Shown here one piece after another: positions 16,983 to 24,788 of a DNA stretch of 38,988 nt. Position 1 is the stretch's first letter, and each line of letters starts with the position of its first letter. The stretch lies in assembly GCF_002161065.1 (NCBI RefSeq), contig NZ_NFLV01000031.1, forward strand, positions 1 through 38,988, read 5' to 3'. Origin of the DNA: Eubacterium sp. An11. GTDB lineage: Bacteria; Bacillota; Clostridia; Lachnospirales; Lachnospiraceae. The notes beneath the pieces are model-generated. The model worked only from the letters and a program-made list of their open reading frames with translations, searched no databases and was not told the DNA's origin. The position numbers were made by a program, and so were the translations under genes.

Positions 16983-19964
16983 ATGAACCAGATTATCGAA
17001 CAAATAGAAAGAATTAAGCAAATAAATTCAAATGAGAATCTTGTGATTTTTGTGGGCGCTGGAGTTTCTAAAAATTCTGGCGTGTGTTCATGGTGGGAGT
17101 TGGTTAAAGAGATTGCTGATAAAATCGGTGAAAATAAATGCACATCATGCGAGATGAAAGATTTGATATGTGAAAAATGCGGTGAGCAAATTGAATTGTG
17201 CAGCATAGATGGTTATAACTGTAAATTGAAGTATGATTTTTCAGCGGAGGATTTTTTGCGTATCCCGCAACATTTCTACGAAAGCTTTGGTGATACTGAA
17301 GAAGAGAAAAAACCATATTATGATTTTTTGAAAGATAAGTTTTGTAGTGATGAATATGAAACCAATATTATTGATGAAATTATTGTTAAGCTTCAACCAG
17401 AACATATTATTACTACAAATTATGATCATTTACTGGAAAATGTAAATGATCCTAGAGTTTCTAAATATGCAGTAATAACGAAAGATGATGACATTTTGTC
17501 AAAAAAGGGACGAAATTATATTATCAAAATGCATGGAGATATTGATGATATAGAGAATATAGTATTAAAAGAGGATGATTACTTAAATTATTCTCAAAAT
17601 CATATTATCATAGAGACATTTATAAAATCCCTTTTGATTGACAAAACATTTCTTTTTGTAGGATATTCGTTAAATGATAATAACTTGAAACTTATTATGA
17701 GCTATATTGATTTCTTTGTTAAAGAAAAAAGGGTAGAAAATCGTCAGCCACATTATTTAGTAGTAGATAAAATTAAAGATTGTGCACATGACATATCATA
17801 CTGGAAAAACAAAGGAGTTGAGCTGATAGATTTATCACAAATATCGGATTATATGATAGAAAACTCGAAATGCACGGAGATAAGTAACGGTGTAGGGAAA
17901 AAACTGTATTCTTTTTTGTATTATTTGAACAGTGATCCATTAGCATATACAGATGATAAAGCGGAATTGTTAAATATTGCGTTGGAAAAACTTAAAAAGG
18001 ATGTTTCTTGTTTTGGATTCATTAGTTATAAAACAATTATTGAGGCATTTCAATTTAAAAGTGTTTATGGAATAAAGACACCCATAATGACCTTTAATGA
18101 TGTAGTAGAATATAATAATTTTAAAAGACTAACAAAAAACAAGGACTTGTGTTGCCTGTTGAAGAAGTCAGGGATATTTGGAATTCAACTTGAATCTCGG
18201 GCTACAAGAGATAGGATTGTTTTCGAAGAATATTTTGAAGAAAATGATAGTTTATTTGAGCTTTCTCTACAAAATAAGTATCATGAAATTATGAGTAAAA
18301 TAGAAAAGGAATCATTAAACTCTGTGAAGGCATACTATTCTTCGTTAATCAAATATACAGACGGATTAATAGATATTATGAATGGCTTGAAGGAACAATA
18401 TGACAATGTAGATTATTTGAAACTCTCAAATCAAACGTATTATGAATTAGCAATATACCAGTTTAATAATACATGTGCACGTTTACTATTGTATTTAGAG
18501 AATAGTAAAGAGGATTATGATAGGCTAAATTTATTATTGGATAGTGCTGCTGCTCGATATAGTAAAGCATATAATACAATAAAAGACATAACCGAAAATG
18601 GATCTGATATTCAAGAAATGAATAATTATCTTTTAAAGCATGAAGAATATTATATGAAAAAAGCAAGTATTTCTAAAATGGGCGGAACAATTTATGGAGA
18701 CTTGTTTCAGATTAGGCAAATTGCATATGACTATTACTTGTTCTACAAGAAAAATCATTTAATGTTGGATTGGTTCAACAATGTTGAAAAAATGGTGAAA
18801 CCATATATAAAAGCAATATTTTGTACATATTATCCAGATGAATTTCAGGGAAAAGGGGCATTTCCAAGAACAAATGTGAAACCGTATCCTATAGAATTGT
18901 TGGATGTGGATATGATGGTAAAACATATTAAACAAAAGGAATTAAGAAGTATAGCATCATATTATAAAGTTGATTCAATAGAATTATCTGATGAATTTGA
19001 CATTTCTGTGTTGTTTGAGAATTTTTGCTTATCCATGAAGGAATATTGGAATATAAGGATGATAGAGCAGTTGGAGTCGTTTAGTTTCTTATTGTCGTTA
19101 TGCAAGTTGAATCAGGAGCAAAACTCTAGAATTGTAAAGGCCTTTGTAGTATTGCTAACACCTTCTGAAACTGAAAATATTCGGGCAATTACAAATAACA
19201 TATATGCTTTGTGGATATACGTAGAAAAGCATTTTGATAAAACAATTGCAGAGTATGTTGCTTTGTTAGAACTATTGGTTAATAGTGAAATTCCGCTAGA
19301 AGCAACTGCACATCCGGGTGCATATCCTAATTTGATAAAGATATTATCAGAGATGGCTGATAAAAAAATATATATCCATTGTTGTGATGAACTCGATAGA
19401 ATAAAGGATAATATTCGGCAGAAGACATTTTTCGTGTTTGTTAACAGAAAAATCTTACTGAAATATGATGAAAACAAATGGAAAAATTGGATAGTAGAGA
19501 ATCTTATAAATAATTGGGAGGAAGAGATATTTCAATTTCTATACGAAGAAATACTGATATTTGATGGAAAAATAAAAGAATATTATAATAATAAATTTAG
19601 GGAGTATGCCAAAAAAAATGTGGCAGGGGTATATACATTTCCAGACCATAAGGCAGATGCAATTAATCACTTAGTTATATTGGTATTATTAGGTTGTGCA
19701 AATGAAGAAGATATTAAATTTTTGGAAGAATATGCATATATGAGTGATTATTTAGAATTTATATTCAAACCGGAATCCTTTGATTATAAAAAAATAAAGA
19801 TATCAGATAATATGTGGTGTAACTTCATTAATAATAACAATTACAGAAAAAGGATACTAGAACATAAAAGTGAATTTTGGAATAAAGATGAGGAGAAAAG
19901 AATTACACTGGGATTTGGTTCTTCATTTGAAAATCGGGTAGCCTATAAATACTTATTTGATTAA
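16983..19964 (+). CDS. SIR2-domain anti-phage defence protein, DSR2-like, with Cys-rich insertion
   Basis: This 993-residue protein starts at 16983 behind GAGGTG. The N-terminal SIR2 (sirtuin) fold has FVGAGVS near residues 23-29, ITTNYDH with candidate catalytic Asn146, KMHGD with His184, and LFVGYSLND. Established members (DSR2 of Bacillus) sense phage tail-tube protein and deplete NAD+ to abort infection. Similarity to DSR2 as I remember it includes FLRIPQ, VLKEDDYLNY and the extreme C-terminal PESFDYKK, and the length (about 1,000) matches, so the helical sensor part is likely the same class. Unlike Bacillus DSR2 it has an insertion with six cysteines (53, 56, 63, 66, 73, 80), a possible zinc knuckle. 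It is very AT-rich and acts as a single-gene cargo, suggesting horizontal acquisition. Confidence 0.85.
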   Translation: MNQIIEQIERIKQINSNENLVIFVGAGVSKNSGVCSWWELVKEIADKIGENKCTSCEMKDLICEKCGEQIELCSIDGYNCKLKYDFSAEDFLRIPQHFYESFGDTEEEKKPYYDFLKDKFCSDEYETNIIDEIIVKLQPEHIITTNYDHLLENVNDPRVSKYAVITKDDDILSKKGRNYIIKMHGDIDDIENIVLKEDDYLNYSQNHIIIETFIKSLLIDKTFLFVGYSLNDNNLKLIMSYIDFFVKEKRVENRQPHYLVVDKIKDCAHDISYWKNKGVELIDLSQISDYMIENSKCTEISNGVGKKLYSFLYYLNSDPLAYTDDKAELLNIALEKLKKDVSCFGFISYKTIIEAFQFKSVYGIKTPIMTFNDVVEYNNFKRLTKNKDLCCLLKKSGIFGIQLESRATRDRIVFEEYFEENDSLFELSLQNKYHEIMSKIEKESLNSVKAYYSSLIKYTDGLIDIMNGLKEQYDNVDYLKLSNQTYYELAIYQFNNTCARLLLYLENSKEDYDRLNLLLDSAAARYSKAYNTIKDITENGSDIQEMNNYLLKHEEYYMKKASISKMGGTIYGDLFQIRQIAYDYYLFYKKNHLMLDWFNNVEKMVKPYIKAIFCTYYPDEFQGKGAFPRTNVKPYPIELLDVDMMVKHIKQKELRSIASYYKVDSIELSDEFDISVLFENFCLSMKEYWNIRMIEQLESFSFLLSLCKLNQEQNSRIVKAFVVLLTPSETENIRAITNNIYALWIYVEKHFDKTIAEYVALLELLVNSEIPLEATAHPGAYPNLIKILSEMADKKIYIHCCDELDRIKDNIRQKTFFVFVNRKILLKYDENKWKNWIVENLINNWEEEIFQFLYEEILIFDGKIKEYYNNKFREYAKKNVAGVYTFPDHKADAINHLVILVLLGCANEEDIKFLEEYAYMSDYLEFIFKPESFDYKKIKISDNMWCNFINNNNYRKRILEHKSEFWNKDEEKRITLGFGSSFENRVAYKYLFD

Positions 19965-20056
19965 TGGGTTGTTGTTTAAGAATTATTAACTCGGCGGAAC
20001 AGATATATATAATACCGAATATCAGAACAAACATTCGAAACTCCACAATATAATTA

Positions 20057-20085
20057 TTGACATTTGTATCAATTCGTATTAGAAT
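20057..20085 (+). promoter_or_regulatory. Promoter of the RHH gene with overlapping imperfect dyad
   Basis: TTGACA at 20057-20062 and TAGAAT at 20080-20085 are spaced by 17 bases. GTATCA (20066-20071) and TGATAC (20085-20090) form an inverted repeat across the spacer and -10, a likely autoregulatory operator for the RHH protein at 20114. Confidence 0.7.
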
Positions 20086-20113
20086 GATACATATAAGGAA
20101 GGGGGAGATTGAA

Positions 20114-20293
20114 ATGCCGAGAAAACCGTCATTGGATGGAAAGGATTCGAGTTTAAGAATTCGTATGACTGCAGAAGATAAAGAACGGTTAGTTTCATAT
20201 GCTGAAAGACATTATCAGACGATGAGCGGAGTCATTTGTCAGGCATTGGATCTTCTTTATGCGCAGGAGGAAGCAAAAGACCGTCCAAGTTGA
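20114..20293 (+). CDS. Small ribbon-helix-helix-like DNA-binding protein
   Basis: The 59-residue protein starts at 20114 behind AAGGAAGGGGGA. SLRIRMTAEDKERLVSYAER followed by MSGVICQALDLLY has the strand-helix-helix pattern of CopG/Arc-type regulators and of small relaxosome accessory proteins. It may autoregulate through the dyad in its promoter. Whether it serves mobilization, copy control or an orphan antitoxin role cannot be told; no toxin lies beside it. Confidence 0.65.
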   Translation: MPRKPSLDGKDSSLRIRMTAEDKERLVSYAERHYQTMSGVICQALDLLYAQEEAKDRPS

Positions 20294-20640
20294 TTTGGAG
20301 TTTTTTTGGAGTTTATTTTTCCTTTAGCGGTACGGAAACTACGAAAAACAAACATAAGTTCGAATTTTAAGTATCTATACAGGCGTCATAGGCAGCGTAT
20401 AATGCCATCCGCCGAGGAATTTGAATAGTGGAAAAAATCCCCTCAGAAGGCTTAAATAAGCCATCTGAGGGAATGAAAAAAGGCTCCGTGACAATGATAT
20501 GACAATAAGATTTTTTATTATTGATTTGCAAAGTATAAGCCCTTACTGCCAGGCCAGCGTCTCAAGGCGCTGGCTTTCGCTTTTCGCTCCAGCCACTTTG
20601 CTCTATACTCTTCGCTGCCCCTGAAGAGGCGTTTGTACTA
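20294..20640. other. Non-coding stretch with two hairpins, including an IS200 end candidate
   Basis: A tandem TTGGAGTTT pair lies at about 20294-20312. CCCTCAGAAGGCTT (20440-20453) pairs with AAGCCATCTGAGGG (20458-20471) with one mismatch, followed by GAATGAAAAAAGG. GCCAGCG (20553-20559) pairs with CGCTGGC (20568-20574) and lies downstream of the leftward IS200 transposase remnant, where the right-end hairpin of such an element is expected. I see no gene here. Confidence 0.5.
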
Positions 20641-20647
20641 CTTCACC

Positions 20648-21007
20648 TTAACCCTTAAAAGGGTCTTCCCATTCTCTTTGGTTCAGTCGATCCATTGCTA
20701 TATCATGTTTCTCCTGTTCCTGAATGTATTTCTTTATGGTGGCTTCATTGAGTCCTACCGTGCTTACATAGTATCCCTCTGCCCAAAAATGTCTGTTTCC
20801 GAACTTATATTTTAAGTTTGCGTGTCTGTCGAATATCATCAGCGCCGATTTCCCTTTCAAATATCCCACAAATTGGGCCACGCTGTATTTTGGCGGTATA
20901 CTTACCAACATATGTACATGGTCCGGCATCAGATACCCTTCTATGATTTCTACTACTTTGTATTTGCATAGCAGGTGGTTTTTTGTTTCGCATGGCTCAT
21001 TTCTCCT
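20648..21007 (-). pseudogene. IS200/IS605 TnpA transposase, 5' part lost
   Basis: The frame from about 20990 down to 20648 encodes YKVVEIIEGYLMPDHVHMLV with the HUH motif HVH, then SIPPKYSVAQFVGYLKGKSA and MIFDRHANLKYKFGNRHFWA. The candidate catalytic tyrosine is in ATIKKYIQEQ. These are diagnostic for Y1 transposases of IS200. The usual first 40-45 residues (AHTKYxCKYHIVF-type) are missing. A short ATG frame MSHAKQKTTC in another register at 21002 stops after 15 codons, so a deletion/frameshift removed the start. The copy should be inactive unless translation begins at the internal ATG at 20929, which would drop conserved core strands. Confidence 0.8.
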
Positions 21008-21056
21008 TTATGAAAAACTCGCTTCATGCTCAACAGGCTAAAGCCCATAATAATAA

Positions 21057-21096
21057 AAAAAGCTGTAAAAATCTACGTTGAATTTTACAGCTTTTT
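21057..21096. terminator. Bidirectional terminator hairpin
   Basis: AAAAAGCTGTAAAA (21057-21070) pairs perfectly with TTTTACAGCTTTTT (21083-21096), 14 bp with a 12-nt loop, with T or A runs on both sides. It separates the IS200 remnant from the toxin-antitoxin operon. Confidence 0.8.
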
Positions 21097-21105
21097 GTGT
21101 ATAAT
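21078..21105 (+). promoter_or_regulatory. Promoter of the toxin-antitoxin operon
   Basis: TTGAAT at 21078-21083 and the consensus TATAAT at 21100-21105 are spaced by 16 bases. The -35 lies in the loop of the upstream terminator hairpin. The antitoxin ATG follows 47 bases after the -10. Confidence 0.6.
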
Positions 21106-21152
21106 GAAAGTAGCAGAAACAATTCAAAATTAGAGGAAGGAGCTGAAAGAAT

Positions 21153-21401
21153 ATGGCAAATATTTTACCAGTATCTGATTTGAGAAATTATAATGAAGTC
21201 CTGAAGAACTGCCGCAAAGGGGAGCCTGTATATCTTACTAAGAATGGCAGAGGACGATTTGTAGTTATGGATATTGAAGATTTCGAGCGCGATCGTGCAG
21301 AGAAAAAGCTTTTGATGAAGCTGCAGGAAGCTGAAGAAGCAGTGAAAGACGGAGAAGGCTGGCTGGATCTGGATGAACTGAAAGTACTTGTGGAGGAATA
21401 A
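21153..21401 (+). CDS. Phd/YefM-family antitoxin
   Basis: The 82-residue protein reads NILPVSDLRNYNEVLKNCRK then YLTKNGRGRFVVMDIEDFER, the usual Phd/YefM DNA-binding N-terminal domain. The acidic C-terminal part (EEAVKDGEGWLDLDELKVLV) normally wraps the toxin. AGGAAGGAG lies upstream of the ATG. It is followed by the toxin gene with one base between stop and start. Antitoxins of this class repress their own operon and neutralise the toxin. Confidence 0.88.
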   Translation: MANILPVSDLRNYNEVLKNCRKGEPVYLTKNGRGRFVVMDIEDFERDRAEKKLLMKLQEAEEAVKDGEGWLDLDELKVLVEE

Positions 21402-21402
21402 G

Positions 21403-21702
21403 ATGTTAAAACTGCGGATCAATCCGATTGTTGCAAAGGATCTGAAAAATATCCGGGATTATATTGCCGAAGATAACGAAGAATATGCTGCAAAAACCAT
21501 AAAGGAAATTTACGGTAAATTTGAGAATCTTCAGATGTTTCCGGGAATGGGATCAGATCTTTCCAAACGAGTTAGTTTTCGGACAGATTATAAATATGCG
21601 ATATGGGAAGATTATGTGATTATTTACAAGGTTAGTAACGAGTATGTAGAGATTTATCGTGTAGTCAACCGATATCAGGATATTACAAGAATTTTTGAGT
21701 AA
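21403..21702 (+). CDS. RelE/ParE-superfamily toxin
   Basis: The 99-residue protein starts at 21403, just after the antitoxin stop, with GGAGG in the antitoxin 3' end. LRINPIVAKDLKNIRDYIAE and the later YAIWEDYVIIYKVSNEYVEI followed by YRVVNRYQDI match the ParE/RelE toxin fold (two helices then a four-strand sheet with a terminal R..D segment). ParE types inhibit gyrase and RelE types cleave mRNA; the NIRDYI...A helix favours ParE-like. It is stabilisation cargo of the mobile region. Confidence 0.87.
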   Translation: MLKLRINPIVAKDLKNIRDYIAEDNEEYAAKTIKEIYGKFENLQMFPGMGSDLSKRVSFRTDYKYAIWEDYVIIYKVSNEYVEIYRVVNRYQDITRIFE

Positions 21703-21744
21703 ATACTTGATATAGCAAAATGAATTTAATTCAGATGTGTAGAA

Positions 21745-22187
21745 ATGGAAGCCGTATTAGAAATTGTGAAAACATGTATCCCAATTATTGTTGGTGCACT
21801 TATTGCAATTATATCTACAATGATTGAAAAAAGCAGTGAGAGAAGACATGAATTTGTAGAAAAACGTTGTCAGCAAAAACAAGAAATGTATGTTGAGTTA
21901 ATTTCTTTGTTCAGTAAAGTTTTGAAGAACCAGTGTGATAGTGTGGATTTAGCTACCTTACGGGATAGAATAAATTTAATTAGTATCACTGGAAGTGCAG
22001 ATGTCGTAAGAGCATTGAATGAGTATATTGATACTTAGGGTAAAGCATCTTCGGAAGAGCAGAATGAGAAATACAGTAATTTGTTACAAGTAATACGTGT
22101 TGATTTAAAGGTTGATAAAAAAAGAATGAAGATTTTCCTAAAATTAGATTGCGGGATATTAATATAAAGGACAGAAAAAATACTTAA
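21745..22187 (+). pseudogene. Membrane-anchored protein gene with internal stop and frameshift
   Basis: The first frame (97 residues) has one membrane helix (CIPIIVGALIAIISTMI, about residues 11-27) and a charged helical part. It stops at TAG 22036-22038. The same frame continues as GKASSEEQNEKYSNLLQVIR and VDLKVDKK. Adding one A to the run at 22117-22123 then gives NEDFPKIRLRDINIKDRKNT and a stop at 22185-22187. The smooth continuation shows that an originally longer gene (about 147 codons) carries a nonsense change (CAG to TAG would explain it) and a one-base contraction. Function unknown; one-helix proteins of this kind occur in defence and phage cargo. Confidence 0.65.
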
Positions 22188-22270
22188 AAATAGCAATAAT
22201 AATAAAGGATCAGATGCGGATAAAAATAAGAGGCTGACTGGTCCTTTATATCGTGATATGGTATATATGA

Positions 22271-22524
22271 AGTGAGAAGGTAGAAAATGGAGAAAGAACC
22301 GAAAGTTACAATGCTCAGTGGATAGCACCTTATTTAAGTGATAAATTGAAAGATTGGTTAGAAAGAGCAAATAGAAATGAATTACCTGCGTATAAAGGGG
22401 GTCGCGGACGTAAATTTTGTCAATTGATGAAAGCATCTGATACATGGGATGAATTTGATAAGTTATTTAAAAAAGCAATGGGAGAGCCGGTACAACTGGA
22501 GTTAGACATTTCAGAAGATAAATA
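22271..22524 (+). pseudogene. Remnant of an unknown small gene
   Basis: An open frame without start codon encodes VENGERTESYNAQWIAPYLS, then DKLKDWLERANRNELPAYKG and further sensible residues to MGEPVQLELDISEDK and the stop at 22522-22524. Upstream the same frame meets TGA at about 22270. An ATG in another register at 22287 runs only 12 codons. The protein-like composition suggests a gene whose 5' part was lost or frameshifted. The family is not recognised. Confidence 0.45.
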
Positions 22525-22608
22525 GTGATAACAACTTAATCAGAACTATAATTCCTATATAAAAATGTATAGTGACAAGGATTTATTCGCGAATTCGAAT
22601 AGTAAACA

Positions 22609-22652
22609 TAAGAGCCGGGAACCCGCATAAACAGCGGGCTTTCCGGCTCTTA
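22609..22652. repeat. Long imperfect hairpin
   Basis: TAAGAGCCGG (22609-22618) pairs with CCGGCTCTTA (22643-22652), with an inner CCCGC/GCGGG pair (22622-22626 with 22634-22638). No T-tract follows on either strand, so it is a weak terminator or a relic of an element end. Confidence 0.5.
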
Positions 22653-22685
22653 GTGTACCGTGATAGTTCAGAGTGTAATATCTGA

Positions 22686-22853
22686 ACTATTTTCCGTAGG
22701 GAGAATGACTTTTTAATATCAAACTGTTGGTATGAAGATCCGGACTATAGGGAGGAGGAATTTATTCGAAAGTATCCGACAGGTGAAAAGATTGACTGTG
22801 TTAGCGGAACGTTCATGGATATGCCTGATGGTCAGAGGTGGTTAATTCAATAG
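22686..22853 (+). pseudogene. C-terminal gene remnant
   Basis: A frame without start encodes RRENDFLISNCWYEDPDYRE, EEFIRKYPTGEKIDCVSGTF and MDMPDGQRWLIQ before the stop at 22851-22853. TGA at 22683-22685 closes it upstream. The composition looks like a genuine protein C-terminus, left behind after loss of the rest. I do not recognise the family. Confidence 0.4.
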
Positions 22854-22871
22854 TCCGTATCTGACCTGTAG

Positions 22872-22985
22872 CTATAATCCGTTTGTCCGGCTGTTTCCTT
22901 TTTCTGTTATGACAGCCCCTATTGAGAAACAAACGCCCAAAGCCGCACTGATCAGGGTTGTGTATGCGTTTACATAGTATATCAA
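22872..22985 (-). CDS. Possible 37-residue membrane peptide coupled to the GNAT gene
   Basis: A frame starting with TTG at 22985 on the minus strand has GGAGG seven bases upstream, inside the end of the GNAT gene. It encodes IYYVNAYTTLISAALGVCFS followed by IGAVITEKGNSRTNGL, i.e. one membrane helix with a charged tail. It may be a coupled small membrane protein or the truncated start of a longer lost gene. Confidence 0.35.
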   Translation of the reverse strand: MIYYVNAYTTLISAALGVCFSIGAVITEKGNSRTNGL

Positions 22986-23464
22986 TGTCTGCCCTCCTGC
23001 CATAGCATAATCCAGTCTTCTTTGTTTTCCCGTATCATATCGAAACCGATTTTTCGATACATCTCAGCCGCATAATTAGCCTTTTGGACGGAAAGTGAAA
23101 CACGTTTATAACCATGTGCTTTTAATAAAGACAGCATTTCTTTCATCATATCGGTTCCTATTCCATGCCCCCGGCATTCTTTGTATAGGGAGATTGCGAG
23201 GGAAGGAGTTTCATCATCAATGTGTCCGTAATCGTTGATAATACGGACCCAGACAGCACCAACGATTTTTTTCTCAACCTCTGCAACTAACGCAAAATCA
23301 GCTTTTGATGACCCGAAACGGTCAACATAAATCTGTAATTCGGGAGAAGCGATAATATTTTTCGGTGGAGGTGCTGTACCGTCCGGAATAAAAATCGCTT
23401 CGTATAGAAAATCGTTCAGCAGAGGATATTCTTCCGGTACCATTTGACGTATTGTATATTCCAT
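22982..23464 (-). CDS. GNAT-family N-acetyltransferase
   Basis: The 160-residue protein has the GNAT fold: MEYTIRQMVPEEYPLL at the start, the beta-4 strand VGAVWVRIINDYG, and the acetyl-CoA pyrophosphate loop in YKECRGHGIGTDMMKEML (motif R-x-x-G-x-G/T, about residues 114-131). VSLSVQKANYAAEMYRKIGF is the typical C-terminal N-x-x-A-x-x-x-Y segment. It transfers acetyl from acetyl-CoA to an amine; the substrate is not readable. The ATG at 23464 has AGGAGA upstream. The next leftward frame may be a coupled membrane peptide. Confidence 0.9.
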   Translation of the reverse strand: MEYTIRQMVPEEYPLLNDFLYEAIFIPDGTAPPPKNIIASPELQIYVDRFGSSKADFALVAEVEKKIVGAVWVRIINDYGHIDDETPSLAISLYKECRGHGIGTDMMKEMLSLLKAHGYKRVSLSVQKANYAAEMYRKIGFDMIRENKEDWIMLWQEGRH

Positions 23465-23582
23465 GAAATTCTCCTATGAAAACAAATATTCTATTTCCTG
23501 CATTGTATCATATCGCTCAAAATGCAACAACAGAATTTGCGGATAAGCTTAAAAACGAGAAGCTGGAAAAAGAAATTCATTT

Positions 23583-24460
23583 CTATTCCCCGCCAAATGG
23601 ATGCTTCTCAGCATAATATCGAAACGCTTTTACAATATAATCTGAAGCTCCTTTCTTGTATTTTTTGTCAGTCACATTTTTGATGTAGTCGCTGGAATAT
23701 GCGTCGATCAATACGTGAATATAAGGTTTGCCAAGGGAAACGCTTCCGCCGTTCTCTCTGATCAACAAATCTATCGAATGGACAATGGACTGTATTTTCG
23801 GAGAGGAGACGTCTTCGGACAGATCGGCAGTCAGCTGACCATATAACATGTCGGATCGCCGGGCGATTTTTTTGGCTTCTTCCGGCAGCTGTGTTTTCAT
23901 GAGCTCAGAAAAATGTTCCAGATTATACTTCATTTTTTCGGTGTAGTTTTCGATGCTGCCAAATTGCTGGATGGCAAGCTTTGCCACCTGGTCTTCGTCA
24001 TCCCGGATCTTTTCAATAAACATATCAAAATTTTCGATGCTTCCCCAGTATTTAATTACAGTGTCTGTCTGGCTGACTTTAAAATCTTCCAGAGCTCTGA
24101 TATAATCGGCCAGATCAAATTCTTTAAAACTCATACATGCTTCTCCCTGTTCGAGGCGTTCCAGAAGCTCAATTAATCGGTTGATCCGGTTGCGTTTCAG
24201 GAGAAATAGTTCTTTTTGTTTTTTGAAAGCGGCAATTCTGTCAAAATCAGGATTTTCGAGAATTTCTTTGATTTCCTTTAAGGAAAATCCAGTTCTTTAA
24301 AAAATAAAATCTGTTGTAAGGTCTGCAGAGCCTCATCATTGTACAGGCGGTAGCCGGATGCTGTGAGTTCGCTGGGTTTTAACAGGCCGATCTCATCATA
24401 ATATTGCAGTGTCCGTATGCTGATGCCGGTTAGTCTGGTGACCTGGCTTATACTTTTCAT
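23583..24460 (-). pseudogene. MerR/TipAL-type transcription activator, split by a one-base frameshift
   Basis: The N-terminal frame (24460 to 24278) is a MerR DNA-binding domain: SISQVTRLTGISIRTLQYYD followed by EIGLLKPSELTASGYRLYND. It runs out at FKELDFP then stop. One extra T in the run at 24284-24287 restores SLKEIKEILENPDFDRIAAF, a coiled coil, and then the C-terminal domain MSFKEFDLADYIRALEDFKV through KHPFGGE. That architecture is TipAL: MerR plus a TipAS-type ligand domain that senses drugs and activates its own promoter. The repaired protein would have about 292 residues. AGGAGGG precedes the start. It is a real frameshift or a homopolymer error; a 183-residue TipAS-like fragment could still be made from 24134, though without a clear ribosome site. 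Confidence 0.82.
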
Positions 24461-24566
24461 GTTAAATTCCCTCCTAATATGTGAGTGCAGGGTTTAGTAA
24501 AATAGTGTCATTTCTTGAAAGCGATATAAAGGATGACCGGTCGAAAATATTGTGCTCTCTGAGGAA

Positions 24567-24597
24567 ATAATACAATATCACGCTGCGTGAGAGTCAA
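24567..24597 (-). promoter_or_regulatory. MerR-type promoter with 19-bp spacer and dyad operator
   Basis: On the minus strand TTGACT (24597-24592) and TATTAT (24572-24567) are separated by 19 bases, the long spacer typical of MerR-activated promoters. The spacer holds the perfect palindrome TCACGCAGCGTGA (24578-24590). It points at the TipAL-like gene, so autoactivation is expected. Confidence 0.8.
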
Positions 24598-24788
24598 GCT
24601 TTAAAAAGTATTGTTTGAGATTTAGCGAACATAAAATCTGACCATAAAATCCGGGAAAATGCTTGTATAGGAATATCTGCCGCATAATGGTATAATTAGA
24701 ATACTATAAACCAGTGGTACATTGATGACAAAACTGTGCCGCATGGTGTGTCAGGGAAAAACAGATCTTCGAAGGAAAGGGGCGGAAA

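Noticed and set aside
20553-20574. tRNA or small-RNA gene at the GCCAGCG hairpin
   Set aside because: There is no cloverleaf; the position fits the end hairpin of the IS200 remnant.
22036-22038. In-frame TAG as a recoded amino-acid codon
   Set aside because: The same gene also has a frameshift 80 bases later, and no pyrrolysine or suppressor machinery is seen, so decay is simpler.
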